Source: DASSKF01 sp035690725
Lineage (GTDB): Bacteria > Actinomycetota > Actinomycetes > Actinomycetales > Dermatophilaceae
DNA: 19,218 nt
Direction of reading: 5' to 3'
NCBI GenBank assembly: GCA_035690725.1
Contig: DASSKF010000249.1
Coordinates: 1-19,218, forward strand
The notes under the pieces: generated by a model
Seen by the model: the letters and a program-made list of their open reading frames with translations, nothing else
Told to the model about the DNA's origin: nothing
The model's database searches: none
Made by a program: the position numbers and the translations under genes
In this document: positions 7,736 to 14,969 of the stretch, one piece after another
How positions within the stretch are numbered: position 1 is the first letter of the stretch
Layout of the letters: every line of letters starts with the position of its first letter

Positions 7736-7773
7736 GAGGACGGGGTGGGAGCCGCGGCTCCCACCCCGTCCTC
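7736..7773 (-). terminator. Perfect 38-nt palindrome between mscL and the exporter gene
   Basis: Bases 7736-7754 and 7755-7773 are exact reverse complements (19-bp arms, centre GCCGCGGC). As RNA this is a very stable hairpin 54 nt past the mscL stop and 30 nt before the exporter start. It has no U tract. It is probably the mscL terminator, possibly a partial one that limits read-through, or a binding site. Confidence 0.65.
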
Positions 7774-7827
7774 GTCCACTCCTCGTCCACGGTGCTCCTG
7801 TGGTGCGCGTCCCCCGGAGTCGTGCTC

Positions 7828-8181
7828 TCAGCGCCGGGCGGCGAGGGAGTCGCGGATCTGGGCCAGCAGCTCCAGCTCGGTCTCGGCGACCTCCGGCTCC
7901 GTGGTCCAGCGGGCCTTGGCCACCTCGTAGGGCTTGACGACGAAGAAGTAGACGACGGCCGCCAGGATCAGGAAGGCGATGACCGCGGTGATGAACGCGC
8001 CCACGTGGACGCCACCAGGGGTCCAGCCGGAGAAGTTCGGAGTGCCCCCGGCCTTGCCGATGATGTCCAGGATCACCGTGGTGAAGGCGGTGACGACGGC
8101 GGCGAACGCGGTCGCCATGATGAACGCGACGGCAATCTCGACGAGGTTGCCGCGCAAGATGAAGTCCTTGAAGCCCGACAT
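7828..8181 (-). CDS. mscL: Large-conductance mechanosensitive channel MscL
   Basis: A 117-residue protein beginning MSGFKDFILRGNLVEIAVAF, the MscL amphipathic N-terminal helix leading into TM1 (about residues 14-43). A periplasmic loop with GWTPGG follows, then TM2 (about 63-84) ending in VVKPYEVAKAR, and a charged C-terminal helix (about 99-112). Length and order are typical. MscL forms a pentameric plasma-membrane pore that opens under high membrane tension during hypo-osmotic shock and releases solutes. The ATG at 8181 is preceded by a good Shine-Dalgarno (AAAGGGGA). A possible -10 box lies at 8225-8220. The gene neighbours a SAF-domain gene and the fmdB/5-FCL/galU block, as mscL does in other actinobacteria including, from memory, M. 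tuberculosis Rv0985c. Confidence 0.97.
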   Translation of the reverse strand: MSGFKDFILRGNLVEIAVAFIMATAFAAVVTAFTTVILDIIGKAGGTPNFSGWTPGGVHVGAFITAVIAFLILAAVVYFFVVKPYEVAKARWTTEPEVAETELELLAQIRDSLAARR

Positions 8182-8219
8182 GGGCGTTCCCCTTTCGTTC
8201 GCGGAGGACTGCGGGGAGA

Positions 8220-8225
8220 ACCGTA
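8220..8225 (-). promoter_or_regulatory. Possible -10 box of mscL
   Basis: Minus-strand TACGGT fits TANNNT and would give a leader of about 30 nt that includes the AAAGGGGA ribosome-binding site. The -35 region is not convincing. Confidence 0.35.
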
Positions 8226-8276
8226 GCGGAAGCCTCGGGCGAACCGGGGGATGCGCGCAGGATGCGATGTTCCGTC

Positions 8277-9014
8277 TCAGCCACGCGACAGAATCGACAG
8301 GACGACGCCCGCCCCCGGCCCGTCCTCGGCGATGGTGGCGGCGAGGCTCGAGGCCTGCTGGGGCGTGGCGGCGACGAGGACCCCTCCCTCTGTCGCCACC
8401 GTAGCGGCCGCACCACCGGGCGCCGCGGCCGGCGGCGACCCGTTGCCCGAGCCGGTGGCCAGCACCAGCAGGCCACCGGCCACGGTGTCCCCGCCGGCGG
8501 CCGAGAGCGCGTCGACCCGGTCGCCGGGCTGTAGGAAGCGTCGGATCGCCGGGTCCCGCAGCGGGACGTGCACGGCCACGTCGCCGTCCGGCAGCGCCCG
8601 CAGCAGGGCAGTGGTGCGCAGCCGGAGCCGGGGGAGCGGGCCGCCCGCCGCCACCGGCGCGTTCACGACCTCACCGACCACGGCACCGACGGAGGCAGCC
8701 GTGCGGGGCGGGGAGACGTCGGCCGGCCAGGTGGCGACCCGGACGTCCTCGGACGTGAGACGGGTGCCGGTCGGCAGGTCGTGGGCCGCGACGAGGACCG
8801 GCACCCCCTCCGGCGGTGGCTCCGGACGGAACGCCGTGAACGCCACGGCCCCGGCCACGCCGACGAGGAGCGCCGCGACGGATCGTCGCACCCGAGCACG
8901 GTTCCACGCCGCGCGCCGGCTCGGTCCGCGCAGGGCCGGGGGCACCACGCGCCCCGCCCACGCGCGAGGTCCTGCCGCGCCCGCCCTGTCCCCGGACCGT
9001 GCCGACCTGTCCAC
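8277..9014 (-). CDS. SAF-domain protein (CpaB/RcpC-like)
   Basis: A 245-residue protein if translation starts at GTG 9014, which lies 7 nt after the MTAP stop codon with a weak GAGG ribosome site formed by that stop region. The extension to ATG 9077 would overlap MTAP and adds unlikely residues. The cytoplasmic N-terminus is Arg-rich, followed by one membrane segment (residues about 45-62) and a SAF domain (about 72-134: VLVAAHDLPTGTRLTSEDV). A second beta-rich part carries PGDRVDAL and an Ala/Gly-rich stretch. SAF domains in CpaB/RcpC act in Flp/Tad pilus assembly, but no tad genes are nearby and the exported domain may instead bind cell-wall sugars; its role is unknown. Tight spacing suggests co-translation with MTAP. 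Confidence 0.82.
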   Translation of the reverse strand: MDRSARSGDRAGAAGPRAWAGRVVPPALRGPSRRAAWNRARVRRSVAALLVGVAGAVAFTAFRPEPPPEGVPVLVAAHDLPTGTRLTSEDVRVATWPADVSPPRTAASVGAVVGEVVNAPVAAGGPLPRLRLRTTALLRALPDGDVAVHVPLRDPAIRRFLQPGDRVDALSAAGGDTVAGGLLVLATGSGNGSPPAAAPGGAAATVATEGGVLVAATPQQASSLAATIAEDGPGAGVVLSILSRG

Positions 9015-9021
9015 CGGTGCC

Positions 9022-9888
9022 TCAGCGGGGCAGGTCGAAGGGGAGGTTCTGCCCGTCCAGGGCGCGCCGGCACGCACACGCCGCGGAGTCGTCGTCCTGG
9101 GGGGCGGGCAGCGAGGGGACGGCGGCGCGCAGCAGGTCCTTGAGCCGATCCACGTTGCGCGCGAACACCCGCAGCACCTCGTCGTGGGTGACCGACTCGC
9201 CCTCCTCGGCGCCGGCGTCGAGGTCGGTCACGAGTGCCACCGTGGTGAAGCACATCGCCAGCTCGCGTGCCACCGCGGCCTCCGGCATGCCGGTCATGCC
9301 GACGACGGTGCCGCCGGCGGCCCGGTGCCAGCGGGACTCGGCGCGGCTGGAGAAGCGGGGGCCGTTGACCACGACGAGCGTGCCCGTGTCGACCGTGGGC
9401 AGGCCGTGGCGCTCGGCGGCGGTGGAGACGACCGCCCGCCCGTGGGGGCAGTAGGGGTCGGCGAAGGGCACGTGCACGACCGGTCCGGGCTCGTCATACA
9501 GGGTCTGGGGGCGGCCCCAGGTGCGGTCGATCACCTGGTCGGGCACGACGAGGGTGCCGGGCCCGTGCTCGGGGACCAGGGAGCCGACGGCACACGGGGC
9601 GAGCACCTGGCGCACTCCGAGTGAGCGCAGGGCCCACAGGTTGGCGCGGTAGTTGACCCGGTGCGGTGCGTACCGGTGGTCGCGCCCGTGCCGGGCGAGG
9701 AAGGCGACCGGGCGGCCGCCGACGTGCCCGACGGCCACCTCGTCGCTGGGCTCGCCGAACGGCGTCTCGACGCGGACGTGGTGCGCGTCCTCGAGGAAGG
9801 TGTAGAAGCCGGAGCCCCCGATCACCCCCACGTCCGCGCGGGCGGTGGAGTCGCTCGGGGCCGGTCTGCGGGGTGGGTCCGTCGTCAT
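9022..9888 (-). CDS. S-methyl-5'-thioadenosine phosphorylase (MTAP)
   Basis: A 288-residue nucleoside phosphorylase, starting at ATG 9888, seven nt after a TACCGT -10-like box. It cleaves methylthioadenosine with phosphate to adenine and methylthioribose-1-phosphate, removing a by-product of polyamine synthesis and other SAM-dependent reactions and feeding methionine salvage. The phosphate-binding start GVIGGSGFY is at residues 21-29, followed by RHGRDHRYAPHRVNYRANLW and NGPRFSSRAE. In TDLDAG, D222 and D224 correspond to the aspartates that select 6-aminopurines in MTAP, whereas purine nucleoside phosphorylases have Asn. The purine-binding region GMTGMPEAAVARE also fits. Length is normal for the family. 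It is followed at 7 nt by the SAF-protein gene and preceded, 91 bp away, by the FmdB-type gene. Confidence 0.92.
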   Translation of the reverse strand: MTTDPPRRPAPSDSTARADVGVIGGSGFYTFLEDAHHVRVETPFGEPSDEVAVGHVGGRPVAFLARHGRDHRYAPHRVNYRANLWALRSLGVRQVLAPCAVGSLVPEHGPGTLVVPDQVIDRTWGRPQTLYDEPGPVVHVPFADPYCPHGRAVVSTAAERHGLPTVDTGTLVVVNGPRFSSRAESRWHRAAGGTVVGMTGMPEAAVARELAMCFTTVALVTDLDAGAEEGESVTHDEVLRVFARNVDRLKDLLRAAVPSLPAPQDDDSAACACRRALDGQNLPFDLPR

Positions 9889-9895
9889 GCGGACG

Positions 9896-9901
9896 ACGGT
9901 A
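9896..9901 (-). promoter_or_regulatory. -10 box for a leaderless MTAP transcript
   Basis: Minus-strand TACCGT lies 7 nt before ATG 9888, and no Shine-Dalgarno is present between them. Confidence 0.45.
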
Positions 9902-9979
9902 GTGCGCCGCCCGGGTCGGCCGGGGGTCCCGGAGGCGTGCTGTGGACGGGGCCGGCCGGGCCGGGAGGGATGTGGGCGC

Positions 9980-10369
9980 TCAGGCCGCCGAGCCGCTGCC
10001 CGAGGCCGAGGACGAGCCACCCGAGGTGCTGCTGGTGGAGCCGGTCGAGCTCGAGCCGGTGCTCTTCTCGCCACTGGAGCCGGTGCCGCTGTCCGAGGCC
10101 GACGACGACGACGAGGACGAGGCGGAGCCGGCCTTGCCGTTCGACTCGCCCGCGCCGTTCGACCCGCCGGACCCGCTCGTGCCGTTGCTGCTCGAGCGGG
10201 AGTCGGTGCGGTAGAAGCCCGAGCCCTTGAAGACGACGCCCACGGCGTTGAACACCTTGCGCAGCTTGCCCTCGCACTCTGGGCACACCGTCAGCGACTC
10301 GTCACTGAAGGACTGCACGATGTCGAAGCGGTGGTCGCACTCGGTGCACGCGTAGGCGTAGGTGGGCAC
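9980..10369 (-). CDS. FmdB-family zinc-ribbon protein, likely orthologue of the redox chaperone Ruc
   Basis: A 129-residue protein from GTG 10369, chosen because GGAGG sits 5 nt upstream and it gives the standard family start (M)PTYAYACTEC. Residues 1-55 are the FmdB zinc ribbon: CTEC at 8-11 and CPEC at 29-32 would bind one zinc, followed by LRKVFNAVGVVFKGSGFYRTD. Residues from about 60 on are an unusually long, almost pure Ser/Gly/Thr tail, surely disordered. In M. tuberculosis the FmdB-like Rv0991c (Ruc) is, as I recall, a heat-induced, HrcA-controlled chaperone activated by oxidation of its cysteines and linked to Hsp70. Here a CIRCE-type operator overlaps the promoter, and 5-FCL and galU lie in the same order nearby, supporting the same role. 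Most FmdB proteins are otherwise uncharacterised, so function is inferred. Confidence 0.92.
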   Translation of the reverse strand: MPTYAYACTECDHRFDIVQSFSDESLTVCPECEGKLRKVFNAVGVVFKGSGFYRTDSRSSSNGTSGSGGSNGAGESNGKAGSASSSSSSSASDSGTGSSGEKSTGSSSTGSTSSTSGGSSSASGSGSAA

Positions 10370-10381
10370 GGAATCCTCCAT

Positions 10382-10408
10382 CTGGCACTCTCTCGGTTCG
10401 AGTGCCAA
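10382..10408 (-). promoter_or_regulatory. CIRCE element (HrcA operator) of the FmdB/Ruc-like gene
   Basis: On the plus strand CTGGCACTC (10382-10390), nine spacer bases and GAGTGCCAA (10400-10408) form a 9-9-9 inverted repeat. It follows the CIRCE layout TTAGCACTC-N9-GAGTGCTAA, with the core GCACTC/GAGTGC intact and eight of nine positions paired. It abuts the -10 box TAGAAT (10413-10408) and covers the predicted start site near 10401, where a bound repressor would block transcription. HrcA releases CIRCE on heat shock, so the gene should be heat-inducible. hrcA is not in the window. Confidence 0.88.
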
Positions 10409-10413
10409 TTCTA
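10408..10413 (-). promoter_or_regulatory. -10 box of the FmdB/Ruc-like gene
   Basis: Minus-strand TAGAAT (five of six to consensus) is the best -10 in the window and overlaps the CIRCE arm by one base. A predicted leader of about 32 nt carries GGAGG. No good -35 is seen at 17 nt. Confidence 0.65.
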
Positions 10414-10524
10414 CGCCGTCCCCGGCGCCTCGTGTGCATCGTCACCGTCCGGTGGCGCGTGCGGAGCCAGGAAGTAGGCCCCGAGCGTGCCGGCCAGGGT
10501 GCCGATGACGATGAGATTGACCAC
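10411..10524 (-). CDS. Possible 37-aa single-span membrane protein
   Basis: A GTG at 10524 opens a short frame that reads VVNLIVIGTLAGTLGAYFLA, a clean membrane helix, then an acidic tail (PHAPPDGDDAHEAPGTA) to a TAG at 10411. It begins 24 nt after the antiporter stop and lies in the same frame as that gene. About 84% of codons from the antiporter stop onward end in G or C, as in coding sequence here. Its TAG forms part of the -10 box of the next gene. No Shine-Dalgarno is visible, so it would depend on re-initiation after the antiporter. I recognise no family. It may be a real small membrane protein, a remnant of a longer antiporter end, or chance. Confidence 0.3.
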   Translation of the reverse strand: MVNLIVIGTLAGTLGAYFLAPHAPPDGDDAHEAPGTA

Positions 10525-10548
10525 GTAGGCGCCGGGGAGAGCGCGCGC

Positions 10549-12210
10549 TCAGCGGGGGTCGGTGCGGCGTGGCGCGGCGTTCCGGAGCCGGCGCCGGGTC
10601 GGCCCGATGGCGCCAGCAGACCCGCGGCCGGCGTGCCCACCACCGTGCCCGCCACCGTGCCCACCACCGCGTCCACCGCTGTGGCCCCCGGTCTGCCGCC
10701 CGGTCGGGGCGGTGCGGTTCCAGTCGGCGAGGCGCCCGCCCTCGCTGATCCCGCGGATCCGCTGCTCGGCGAGGGCCCGCGCCGTGGGTGTCGTGACCAC
10801 GAGGAGCTGGTCCCCGTGGCGCAGGATGGTGTCCGGGGCCGGCACGATCGCCTCGCCCTCGCGGACGACCAGCGTGACGTGGGCGCCGGGCGGCAACCGG
10901 AGCTCGAAGACCTCCACCCCGTTCAGCTGCGAGGTCTCGCCGATCTGCACCTGCAGCACGTCCGCCCCGAGCTCCTCCAGGGGCGTGACCTCCAGCTCCA
11001 CGTCGACCGTGGTGTGCACGTCCCGGAGCCCCAGCCGCTTCGCGACCCACGGCAGGGTCGGTCCCTGCACGATCGTGAAGATGACCACCAGGACGAAGAC
11101 GAGGTCGAACAGCCAGTCGGCGCCGTTTATCCCCGCGGTCGCCGGCACGGTCGCCAGGACGATGGGTACGGCTCCCCGCAACCCGGCCCAGGACAGGAAG
11201 GCCTGCTCCCGCAGGGGGATCCGGAACGGCGTGACGGCGACGAGCACCGAGATGGGGCGCGCCACGAGCAGCAGGACCAGCCCGATGACCACGGCGGGCA
11301 CCACCTGGTGCAGCAGCCGGCCGGGGGAGGCGAGCAGACCGAGCAGGACGAACAGGCCGATCTGGGCCACCCAGCCCATCGCCTGGGCGAACCCCCGCAC
11401 GGCAGGTCGGTGCGGCAACGGCAGGTTCCCGAGGATCAGCGCCGCGATGTAGGTCGCGATGAACCCGCTGGTGTGCACCTGCTTGGCGACGGCGTAGGCC
11501 AGGACGGGCAGCGCGAGGATCCCGATGGAGAACAGGCCCGAGGACGTGGACGCCGCCTTCGGCAGGAGCTGCCCCCCGACCCAGCCGATGATCGCGCCGA
11601 TGACCGCGCCGCCGGCGAGCTCGCCGACCGCGACGAGGGCGAGCAGCCACAGCGGGTCCGCCGCGCCGTGGGCCGCCACGTCGGCGAGGGCCACGACGAT
11701 CAGCACCACGGGTGGGTCGTTGAAGGAGGACTCGGCCTCGAGGATCCCGGTCAGCCGGGACGGCAACGGCATCCGGCGCAGCACCGCGAAGACCGCGGCT
11801 GCGTCGGTGGAGGAGACCACCGCGCCGAGGACGAGGGCGATGGTCCACGGCAGGTCGAGCAGGTAGTGCGCGCCGCTGCCGACGACCAGCACGGAGACGA
11901 TGATGCCGACGGTCGCGAGGACCGCGGCCGGGGCGACGGACCGCTGGATGCTGCGCCAGGAGGTGGTCAGGCCGCCCTCGGCCAGGATGAGCACGAGGGC
12001 CGAGTAGCCGAGCACCTGGGTGAGGTCCTCGGAGCTGAACCGGATCCCGAGTCCGCCGTTGCCGAGTGCCAGCCCGATCCCCAGGTAGATCAGCAGCGTC
12101 GGCAGGCCCGAGCGCACCGCGAAGCGCACGGCGACGACACAGGTGAGCAGCACGACCGCACCGATCAGCAGGACCGGCGTCAGCTGCTCGGTGGTGATGA
12201 TGGCGGGCAC
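10549..12210 (-). CDS. Potassium/proton antiporter (CPA1, NhaP2/CvrA type) with TrkA-C domain
   Basis: A 553-residue membrane protein starting at GTG 12210; no other start is possible downstream of an in-frame TGA about 24 nt upstream. An AGGAGG motif lies upstream but about 17 nt away, further than usual. About 12-13 membrane segments span residues 10-385. They include the monovalent cation:proton antiporter core ESSFNDPPVVLI, whose Asn-Asp pair is the ion site, and a helix with SSTDAAAVF. Residues about 400-485 form a TrkA-C (RCK_C) regulatory domain (GADVLQVQIGETSQLNG, LVVREGEAIVPAPDT), typical of the K+/H+ branch and thought to sense a cytoplasmic ligand. The final ~45 residues hold an unusual His/Gly repeat (GGGHGGGHGGGHAGRG) and an Arg-rich end. 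The likely job is K+ or Na+ efflux in exchange for protons, for pH and osmotic control. It is divergent from the acylase gene. Confidence 0.92.
   Translation of the reverse strand: MPAIITTEQLTPVLLIGAVVLLTCVVAVRFAVRSGLPTLLIYLGIGLALGNGGLGIRFSSEDLTQVLGYSALVLILAEGGLTTSWRSIQRSVAPAAVLATVGIIVSVLVVGSGAHYLLDLPWTIALVLGAVVSSTDAAAVFAVLRRMPLPSRLTGILEAESSFNDPPVVLIVVALADVAAHGAADPLWLLALVAVGELAGGAVIGAIIGWVGGQLLPKAASTSSGLFSIGILALPVLAYAVAKQVHTSGFIATYIAALILGNLPLPHRPAVRGFAQAMGWVAQIGLFVLLGLLASPGRLLHQVVPAVVIGLVLLLVARPISVLVAVTPFRIPLREQAFLSWAGLRGAVPIVLATVPATAGINGADWLFDLVFVLVVIFTIVQGPTLPWVAKRLGLRDVHTTVDVELEVTPLEELGADVLQVQIGETSQLNGVEVFELRLPPGAHVTLVVREGEAIVPAPDTILRHGDQLLVVTTPTARALAEQRIRGISEGGRLADWNRTAPTGRQTGGHSGGRGGGHGGGHGGGHAGRGSAGAIGPTRRRLRNAAPRRTDPR
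10636..10690. repeat. Short tandem repeat encoding the Gly/His tail of the antiporter
   Basis: A roughly 12-bp unit of CCACCGTGCCCN type repeats several times with drift and encodes GGGH units on the minus strand. It is a likely site of copy-number variation. Confidence 0.6.
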
Positions 12211-12334
12211 GGCGGCCGGAACGACGGCACCTCCTCATCGGGACGGTCGGGACGGTCGTGGCGACGCGGCGAGGGGCCGGCGGTGACGCCGGCGGCCGGC
12301 CACCCGCGTCCCCCTCCTGGCCGGACCTGTGGCC

Positions 12335-12340
12335 TAGTCT
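12335..12340 (+). promoter_or_regulatory. -10 box for a leaderless acylase transcript
   Basis: TAGTCT lies exactly 6 nt before GTG 12347, and no Shine-Dalgarno separates them. It sits in the 136-bp divergent gap shared with the antiporter gene. Confidence 0.55.
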
Positions 12341-12346
12341 CGCAGG

Positions 12347-14947
12347 GTGCCCCGCCCCAAGGTCCTGCGACGCGTTGCCGTGTCCGTCCTCGTCCTCGTC
12401 GTCGTGGCCGCGATCGTGCTCGGCGTGCTCGTCGTCGGGCAGGTGCGGCGCTCGCTCCCGCAGACCTCCGGGGAGCTCGCGGTGGCCGGGCTGCGGGGCG
12501 ACGTCACGGTCCTGCGGGACGCGCACGGCATACCGCAGATCTATGCCGACAACCCCGAGGACCTGTTCCGGGCACAGGGGTTCGTCGCCGCCCAGGACCG
12601 CTTCTTCCAGATGGACCTGCGCCGTCACGTCACCTCCGGACGGCTCTCGGAGCTGGTCGGGGAGGCGGGTCTGGAGACCGACCGGGTGATCCGGACCATG
12701 GGGTGGCGCCGGATCGCCGCCAAGGAGCTGCCGACCCTCGACCCCACGACGCAGAGCTACCTGCGCGCCTACGCCGACGGGGTGAATGCCTACATCAACT
12801 CCAAGGGCTCGCCGTCCGACATGTCCCTGGAGTACGCGGTGCTGGCCCGGAAGTTCCCCAACTACCGCGTGGAGCAGTGGTCGGCCCTCGACTCCCTCAC
12901 CTGGCTCAAGGCGATGGCCTGGGACCTGCGCGGGGACTACACCGACGAGCTGGCTCGGGCCCGGTTGGCCGGCACGATGTCGATGCGGCACATCGACGCC
13001 CTCTACCCGCCCTACCCCTACCGGGTGCACGCGCCGATCCTGTCGCCCCAGGAGTGGAGCCCGCCGCCGGGTGCGGGGGAGCCGGAGCGCGGCACCAAGC
13101 ACGGCGTCCGGGAGGTGGCCTACCGCTCCCTGGCCGATCCCGGTGCCAAACGGGCGTTCTCGGCAGTCAACGCGGCCCTGCGTGCCATCCCCGACTCGCT
13201 CGGCCGCGGTGAGGGCGTCGGCTCCAACGCCTGGGTGGTCGGTGGGGAGCACACGACGACCGGCAAGCCGCTGCTCGCGAACGACCCGCACCTCGGGGTC
13301 GGGATCCCGGGCATCTGGTACCAGGCCGGCCTGCACTGCCGCACCGTGTCAGAGCAGTGCCCGTTCGACGTGACGGGGTTCACCTTCGCGGGTCTTCCCG
13401 GTGTCGTGATCGGGCACAACGGCCACATCGCTTGGGGGTTCACCAACCTGGGCCCGGACGTCAGCGACTTCTACCTGGAGAAGGTCGCCGGCGGCTCCTA
13501 CCTGCGCGACGGGCGGTACCGCCCGATCCACGTGCGCCGGGAGACGATCCGCGTGGCCGGAGGCAAGGACGAGCAGGTCACCATCCGCTCGACGGTGCAC
13601 GGACCGATCATGTCCGACGTGCTGCCCGACCTGGCGTCCGCCGGCTCCAACGCGCCCGTGCGGGGCAAGGAACAGCACGAGCGGTATGCCGTGTCGCTCG
13701 CCTGGACGGGCCTGCGCGCCGACCACACCGCGGACGCCGTCTTCGCCATGAACGCGGCGACGAACTGGAAGGAGTTCCGCGCTGCCGCAAAGGACTTCGC
13801 GACGCCGGCGCAGAACCTCGTCTACGCCGACACCGAGGGCCACATCGGCTACCAGGCCCCGGGACTCGTGCCCATCCGGCGCAGCGCGATCAAGCACGCA
13901 CCGCCCGGGTACTGGCCGGCTCCGGGGTGGGACAGCTCCTACGACTGGCAGGGCTTCGTCGACTTCAGTGACATGCCCCACGTGCTCGACCCGGCAGACG
14001 GCCTCATCGTCACCGCCAACCAGGCGGTCACGGCGAGCAGCAAGCCGTTCCTCACCACCGAGTGGGGCTACGGCTTCCGCAGCGAGCGGATCCACCAGTT
14101 GCTGACGCTCGACGAGAAGGTCAGCCCGGCCCGGATGGGCCGGATCCAGCTGGACACCCGCAACCTGTTCGCGCGTCGGCTGGTGCCGATGCTGCTGGGC
14201 GTGGACCTGCACCGCGACCGCTTCATCGAGGACGCCCAGCAACTGCTGCGGACGTGGGACTACACCGCACCGGCCGACGACAGCTCGGACTCCGCGGCGG
14301 CGGCCTACTACAACGCCGTGTGGGCTCACCTGCTGCGGCTCACCTTCGACGACGAGCTGCCCAGCGACCTGCAGGCCGACGGCGGTGGCCGCTGGCGGGA
14401 GGCCGTGGGCGAGCTGCTCGCCCACCCCGACGACGCGTGGTGGGACAACAAGTCGACACCGGCGGTGACCGAGGGGCGCGACGAGATCCTGCGCCAGGCG
14501 ATGGTCGACGCCCGGCTGGGCCTGACCAAGACCCTCGGCAAGAAGACGAACAGCTGGAGCTGGGGCCGGCTGCACCAGCTGACCCTGCGGCACGACGTCG
14601 TCGGCGGTGACGGGGTGCCGGGGATCGTGCAGTCGGTCTTCAACCGCGGCGCCTACGACATGCCGGGCGACTCGGCGGTCATCGACGCCAACGGCTGGAA
14701 CGCCTCCGAGGGCTACGAGGTCAACTGGGCGCCGTCGATGCGGATGGTGGTCGACCTCGCCCACCTCGACCGCTCGCGCTGGGTCAACCAGACCGGCAAC
14801 TCGGGGCACCCGTGGTCCGGCCACTACGACGACCAGATCGAGACGTGGATCGCGGGGGAGTCCTACCGCTGGCCGTTCAGCCGGGAGGCGGTGCAGAACG
14901 CGTCGGAGGAGACGCTGACGCTCACCACGTCGGGGAGCACCGGCTGA
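12347..14947 (+). CDS. Penicillin acylase family N-terminal nucleophile hydrolase
   Basis: An 866-residue precursor from GTG 12347. Residues about 9-31 are a membrane anchor or uncleaved signal (VAVSVLVLVVVAAIVLGVLVVG), so the enzyme should face outward. Family marks follow in order: VLRDAHGIPQIYADNPEDLFRA, the FVAAQDRFFQMDLRR region, then GEGVGSNAWVVGG at 289-301. Here Ser293 is expected to become the N-terminal nucleophile after autocatalytic cleavage of the G292-S293 bond, giving alpha and beta chains. Downstream are NDPHLG and GHNGHIAWGFTNLGPD (N358). Such enzymes hydrolyse amides, including penicillin side chains, acyl-homoserine lactones and lipopeptide acyl groups; the substrate here cannot be inferred. 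It appears monocistronic, divergent from the antiporter and convergent with 5-FCL 22 bp away. Full length and no missing key residues. Confidence 0.93.
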   Translation: MPRPKVLRRVAVSVLVLVVVAAIVLGVLVVGQVRRSLPQTSGELAVAGLRGDVTVLRDAHGIPQIYADNPEDLFRAQGFVAAQDRFFQMDLRRHVTSGRLSELVGEAGLETDRVIRTMGWRRIAAKELPTLDPTTQSYLRAYADGVNAYINSKGSPSDMSLEYAVLARKFPNYRVEQWSALDSLTWLKAMAWDLRGDYTDELARARLAGTMSMRHIDALYPPYPYRVHAPILSPQEWSPPPGAGEPERGTKHGVREVAYRSLADPGAKRAFSAVNAALRAIPDSLGRGEGVGSNAWVVGGEHTTTGKPLLANDPHLGVGIPGIWYQAGLHCRTVSEQCPFDVTGFTFAGLPGVVIGHNGHIAWGFTNLGPDVSDFYLEKVAGGSYLRDGRYRPIHVRRETIRVAGGKDEQVTIRSTVHGPIMSDVLPDLASAGSNAPVRGKEQHERYAVSLAWTGLRADHTADAVFAMNAATNWKEFRAAAKDFATPAQNLVYADTEGHIGYQAPGLVPIRRSAIKHAPPGYWPAPGWDSSYDWQGFVDFSDMPHVLDPADGLIVTANQAVTASSKPFLTTEWGYGFRSERIHQLLTLDEKVSPARMGRIQLDTRNLFARRLVPMLLGVDLHRDRFIEDAQQLLRTWDYTAPADDSSDSAAAAYYNAVWAHLLRLTFDDELPSDLQADGGGRWREAVGELLAHPDDAWWDNKSTPAVTEGRDEILRQAMVDARLGLTKTLGKKTNSWSWGRLHQLTLRHDVVGGDGVPGIVQSVFNRGAYDMPGDSAVIDANGWNASEGYEVNWAPSMRMVVDLAHLDRSRWVNQTGNSGHPWSGHYDDQIETWIAGESYRWPFSREAVQNASEETLTLTTSGSTG

Positions 14948-14953
14948 GCGGAC

Positions 14954-14967
14954 CTCCCGGCGGGGAG
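14954..14967. terminator. Small hairpin between convergent genes
   Basis: CTCCC and GGGAG pair over a 4-nt loop in the 22-bp gap between the acylase and 5-FCL stop codons. It may terminate both genes weakly; the stem is only 5 bp. Confidence 0.35.
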
Positions 14968-14969
14968 AG

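Noticed and set aside
9015..9077. ATG 9077 as the start of the SAF-domain protein
   Set aside because: It would overlap the end of MTAP by 56 bp and adds residues with no membrane or domain character; GTG 9014 fits better.
10370..10381. ATG four codons upstream as the FmdB start
   Set aside because: It would place the GGAGG ribosome site inside the gene and break the conserved (M)PTY start.
12211..12240. AGGAGG upstream of the antiporter as evidence for an earlier start
   Set aside because: An in-frame TGA lies next to it and there is no ATG, GTG or TTG codon between it and GTG 12210, so the start stays at 12210 despite the long spacing.
10402..13336. Long open frames on both strands overlapping the antiporter and the acylase
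   Set aside because: Their translations lack recognisable domains, and they cross the divergent promoter region; the true genes in other frames show full family motifs.
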